From Climacium dendroides (lineage: Eukaryota > Streptophyta > Bryopsida > Hypnales > Climaciaceae): 64,000 nt of DNA. Numbering within the stretch: the first letter of the stretch is position 1; every line of letters begins with the position of its first letter. The notes beneath the pieces are model-generated. The model was not told the DNA's origin, did no database searches, and saw only the letters and a program-made list of their open reading frames with translations. This document shows positions 61,565-64,000 of the stretch, one piece after another. The stretch is from contig OX467082.1 of the NCBI GenBank assembly GCA_950106755.1, positions 32,798,001 through 32,862,000 on the forward strand. Direction: 5' to 3'. Made by a program: the position numbers and the translations under genes.

Positions 61565-62299
61565 GTATGATGAATTTGGTCATTGCATATGAATATGTTG
61601 AGCGGAAATCGAAGAAGCAAGCGCGGTCAGCAGGTACATGGCTACCACATGTTGCTGCATTTGCACTTCCCTACAAGTAGGATTTAGGATATGACCACGG
61701 AAGCTTTGCTGAATTGCTGTGAAAACACTAAACAATAAGTTGCAATTCATTCCTTCTAATGCATTACAATTCTTGGGTTAGTGGTTTACGATCCCTGTGC
61801 ATCCACTTGTTTGTACGTCACCGTGGCATAATTCTTTGACTGATTAATTTTGTGGTAATAGAGAAACATTTCGATATTTTCCATTGATGCAATCCAAAGT
61901 AAAGTTAGCCTGGGGAGATTGTCTCTGGTTCCGTCTTGGGTAACCAGTGTTTGCTAACTAACAGGGGAAACACTACAACAATGGCAGTGTTTTATGATTG
62001 CAAAATTATAACTGAGGATGAATGGCGACTGCTTGCAGTCATATTCTTGAAGGCCAACACTTTGGGAAGAAATATGACTGCAAAATATGACTACCAGTCA
62101 TTTTTACACCTTGTACTTCACAAGTGTATACTATACGGCCATTAGGAATACCAAAGTACTTTATAGGAAACGTAGGGAACATGTTTGGGAACGTTGAGTC
62201 ATATTATCAATTATATTTTCATAGTAGTGAATTTTTTTTTGTTTTGGGCAATTCAAGAAAAATACGGGCAATTCTAAAAAAAATATAAATAAGCCATCA

Positions 62300-63100
62300 T
62301 GTAAAATTTTGAAATCCTAGTCACCTATTTTTTCGGATTTTGAATCCTAGTCACCACTTTTTTAGTGTTTTGAGACCCAAGCCATTATTTTTTTAGGGCT
62401 TTAGAACCCTAGCCGCCACTTTTTAGGGTTTTGAAACCCTAGCCGTCACTTCTTGTGGTTCTTCTTCCTTACCTTCTATTGTTTCTTAACTCTCATTTGT
62501 TGTTGCTTTTTGTTGCATCTCAACTCTTGTTTCTCATTGCTCTTTACTTTATGTTTCTTGCTTCTTATTGTTGCATCTAAATTCTTTTTTTCTCTTGCAT
62601 TTGAACTCTTTCTTTTTTTTAGTTCTTGTTTTGTAGTTCTTGCTTCTTATTTCTTCTTGTTGCATCTACACTCTCATTTCTTGTTGTTTCTTGTTATGTC
62701 TTAGTTGGTGCTTTTTGTTTCTTCTTGTGTCTTAGTTGTTGCTTCTTATTTCCTCTTGTGTCTTAATTGTTACTTCATGTTGTGTCTTAGTTGTTGTTTC
62801 TTATTTCATGTTGTGTCTTAGTTGTTATTTCTTGTTTCTTGTTGTGTTTTAGTTGTTGCTTCTTGTGTCTTAGTTGTTGCTTAGTTGTTGCTTCTTATTT
62901 CTTGTTGCATCTTAACTTTTACTTCTTGTTATTTTTTAATACTTATTTTTTTTTCTTGTTTCCTCCATCATCAATCTTATTCTTCCTATCCTAAACTTGA
63001 GCTACATATTTTGTATTGTTATAAACCTTTGAAGGTTAAGCTTTGTTGTTCAATCATTAAAAATTAACCTCTCATTTCTTTAATTGTATATGCAGGCACC
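62300..63100. other. filler of unknown origin inside the deletion derivative
   Basis: This part matches neither end of the parent element. It begins with repeated 'ttttgaatcctagtcacc' and 'aaccctagccgtcact' phrases. A pyrimidine-rich degenerate tandem repeat follows (TTTCTTGTTGTGTCTTAGTTG types, 62450-62990). It ends with an acceptor-like TTGTATATGCAG before a short open stretch (APKVETKTLEATYNPMKP) at about 63095. It may be captured host sequence, for example a 5' leader, intron and exon. Confidence 0.5.
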
Positions 63101-63419
63101 AAAAGTTGAAACAAAGACATTGGAGGCTACTTACAACCCAATGAAGCCATCTTCACATTATTGTAAGGATTGTAGGCCTTATTGAATTGTGTGAATGATT
63201 CATTGTGATATATATATTTTATATTAATGACTAATAAATGTCAATGAAGATAGTTGTATTTGTTCTTGCATTCTCTTTCTTTAATATGATTATCTCTCAT
63301 ACATCTTTAAAATCATATATTATGTATTCATTTTTAATTGCATGAGGCTTTTTATTCAATTGTCAAATCATCTTGATATATGATAGTTATATATCATGTT
63401 CATTTAAAATGCATTAAAA

Positions 63420-64000
63420 ATGTGATTGTAGTTAGTAATATGATTGACAAGAGTCGTATTCTACATCGTTCAAAAATATAACTCATGAGAATCATTTTTC
63501 ACATTAACAAGAATATGATTCACCGCAGTCATATTCCACATTACTGCAAAATATGACTCACCTTAGTTATATTCCATGTAACCAAAAAATATGACTCATT
63601 GCAGTCATATTCCATGTTACTACAAAATATGACTGACCGCAGTCATATTTTGTATCATTGCAAAAAATGACTCACCGCAGTCATATTTCACATTACTGCA
63701 AAATATGACTCACCGCAGTCATATTTCACATCACTACAAAATATGACTCACCGCAGTCATATTTCACATCACTGCAAAATATGACTCACCGCAGTCATAT
63801 TCTACATTACTGCAAAATATGACTCACCGCAGTCATATTTCACATCACTGCAAAATATGACTCACCGCAGTCATATTTCATGTTACTGCAAAATATGACT
63901 AACCACAGTCATATTCCATGTCATCAAAAAATATGACTCACCATAGTCGTATTCCACGTCATCAAAAAATATGACTCGACACAGTCGTATTCCACGTAGG
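63420..64000. repeat. subterminal array of ATATGACTCACCGCAGTCAT units
   Basis: About fifteen copies of a ~37-base unit, several nearly identical (AAAATATGACTCACCGCAGT plus CATATTTCACATCACTGC). It is more homogeneous than the array at 25260-25790, suggesting recent amplification or a younger element. Confidence 0.9.

Larger units (their letters stand above)
54381..61970 (-). mobile_element. second CACTA element; left end certain, right end not found
   Basis: The left end CACTACAAGAAAATGGGG is the classical plant CACTA terminus. It is followed by subterminal GTGACT, AGTCGCAGGGAAGTCAC and TGACTTTG motifs. The element carries a tnp2 gene on the minus strand (59483-55416) and possibly a divergent partner (exons at 60451 and 61501). 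No convincing right terminus was found; a weak match (CCTATTTTTTTCTAGCG, ending 60161) lacks a target duplication. The element probably continues past 61971, where another CACTA may be nested in it. The end coordinate given is only the point where that other element starts. Confidence 0.75.
61971..64000 (-). mobile_element. deletion derivative of the 23-kb CACTA family, runs off the window
   Basis: It starts CACTACAACAATGGCAGTG. The first ~250 bases match the reverse complement of the 23-kb element's right end, including the 'actgcttgcagtcatatt' block and 'accaaagtac'. The last ~580 bases (63420-64000) are the reverse complement of that element's left subterminal array, ending at the 'cctacgtggaatatg' landmark. 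That landmark lies about 280 bases from the terminus in the large element. The full derivative should thus end near 64280, a length of about 2.3 kb, with all transposase genes missing. Confidence 0.88.

Noticed and set aside
62453..62994. Hydrophobic Phe/Leu/Ser/Cys-rich ORFs resembling membrane proteins
   Set aside because: They arise from a degenerate TTCTTG/TTGTTG pyrimidine tandem repeat and occur in more than one frame.
63420..64000. CRISPR-like regular spacing of repeats
   Set aside because: The 'spacers' are themselves repeated, the units are subterminal repeats of a plant CACTA element, and the surroundings are eukaryotic.

Overview
This window is nuclear DNA from a land plant with a large, repeat-rich, AT-rich genome. 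The evidence is spliceosomal introns, plant TATA promoters, a secreted glycine-rich protein family, and above all CACTA (En/Spm) transposons of the plant type: Transpos_assoc, tnp2, DUF4218 and DUF4216 domains, plus a TnpA-like partner with Ptta/En/Spm and TNP1 domains. I cannot name the species. The first base of the window has no special meaning, and I found no rRNA, tRNA or CRISPR.

Left part (1-24.7 kb). Three paralogous two-exon genes for small secreted glycine-rich proteins (GRPs) lie at 6983-7663 (+), 15379-16212 (-) and 19966-20927 (+). The first two sit in the arms of a long imperfect inverted duplication, about 4.4-9.2 kb against 13.7-17.9 kb, with a spacer of about 4.5 kb. The third lies in another copy of the same unit. 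Comparing the copies shows where small elements inserted: a ~100-bp element just upstream of the TATA box of GRP1, a CACTA-ended foldback at 8484-8683, a TA-flanked MITE at 18035-18382, and a 0.58-kb inverted-repeat element at 1829-2410. GRP1 has also lost nearly all of its glycine tract. The rest is AT-rich repeat copies and a possible SINE.

Middle (24,979-48,015). A single 23-kb CACTA element has near-identical ~43-bp terminal inverted repeats. It splits a short minus-strand ORF and is flanked by a TGAA duplication. It carries two divergent transcription units. The leftward unit is a TnpA-like gene with an inserted FCP1/NIF-type HAD domain that lacks the catalytic aspartates. The rightward unit is a tnp2 transposase gene, now broken by nonsense codons and frameshifts. 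A SET-domain ORF lies inside the first tnp2 intron, and an Aha1 (Hsp90 co-chaperone) N-terminal fragment lies between the two units. Three unrelated host-type domains in one DNA transposon are the most interesting observation here.

Right part (48-64 kb). A CACTA-like MITE (48762-49036) is followed by AT-rich repeats, then a 1.34-kb non-autonomous CACTA with a TAA target duplication (52499-53838) and a left-end fragment of the big family (53859-54380). That fragment is cut by a second autonomous-type CACTA starting at 54381, with tnp2 on the minus strand (59483-55416). Two short divergent exons (60451, 61501) may belong to its partner gene. From 61971 to beyond the window end lies a deletion derivative of the 23-kb family in inverted orientation. 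The two tnp2 genes together carry four in-frame stops, all TAG.
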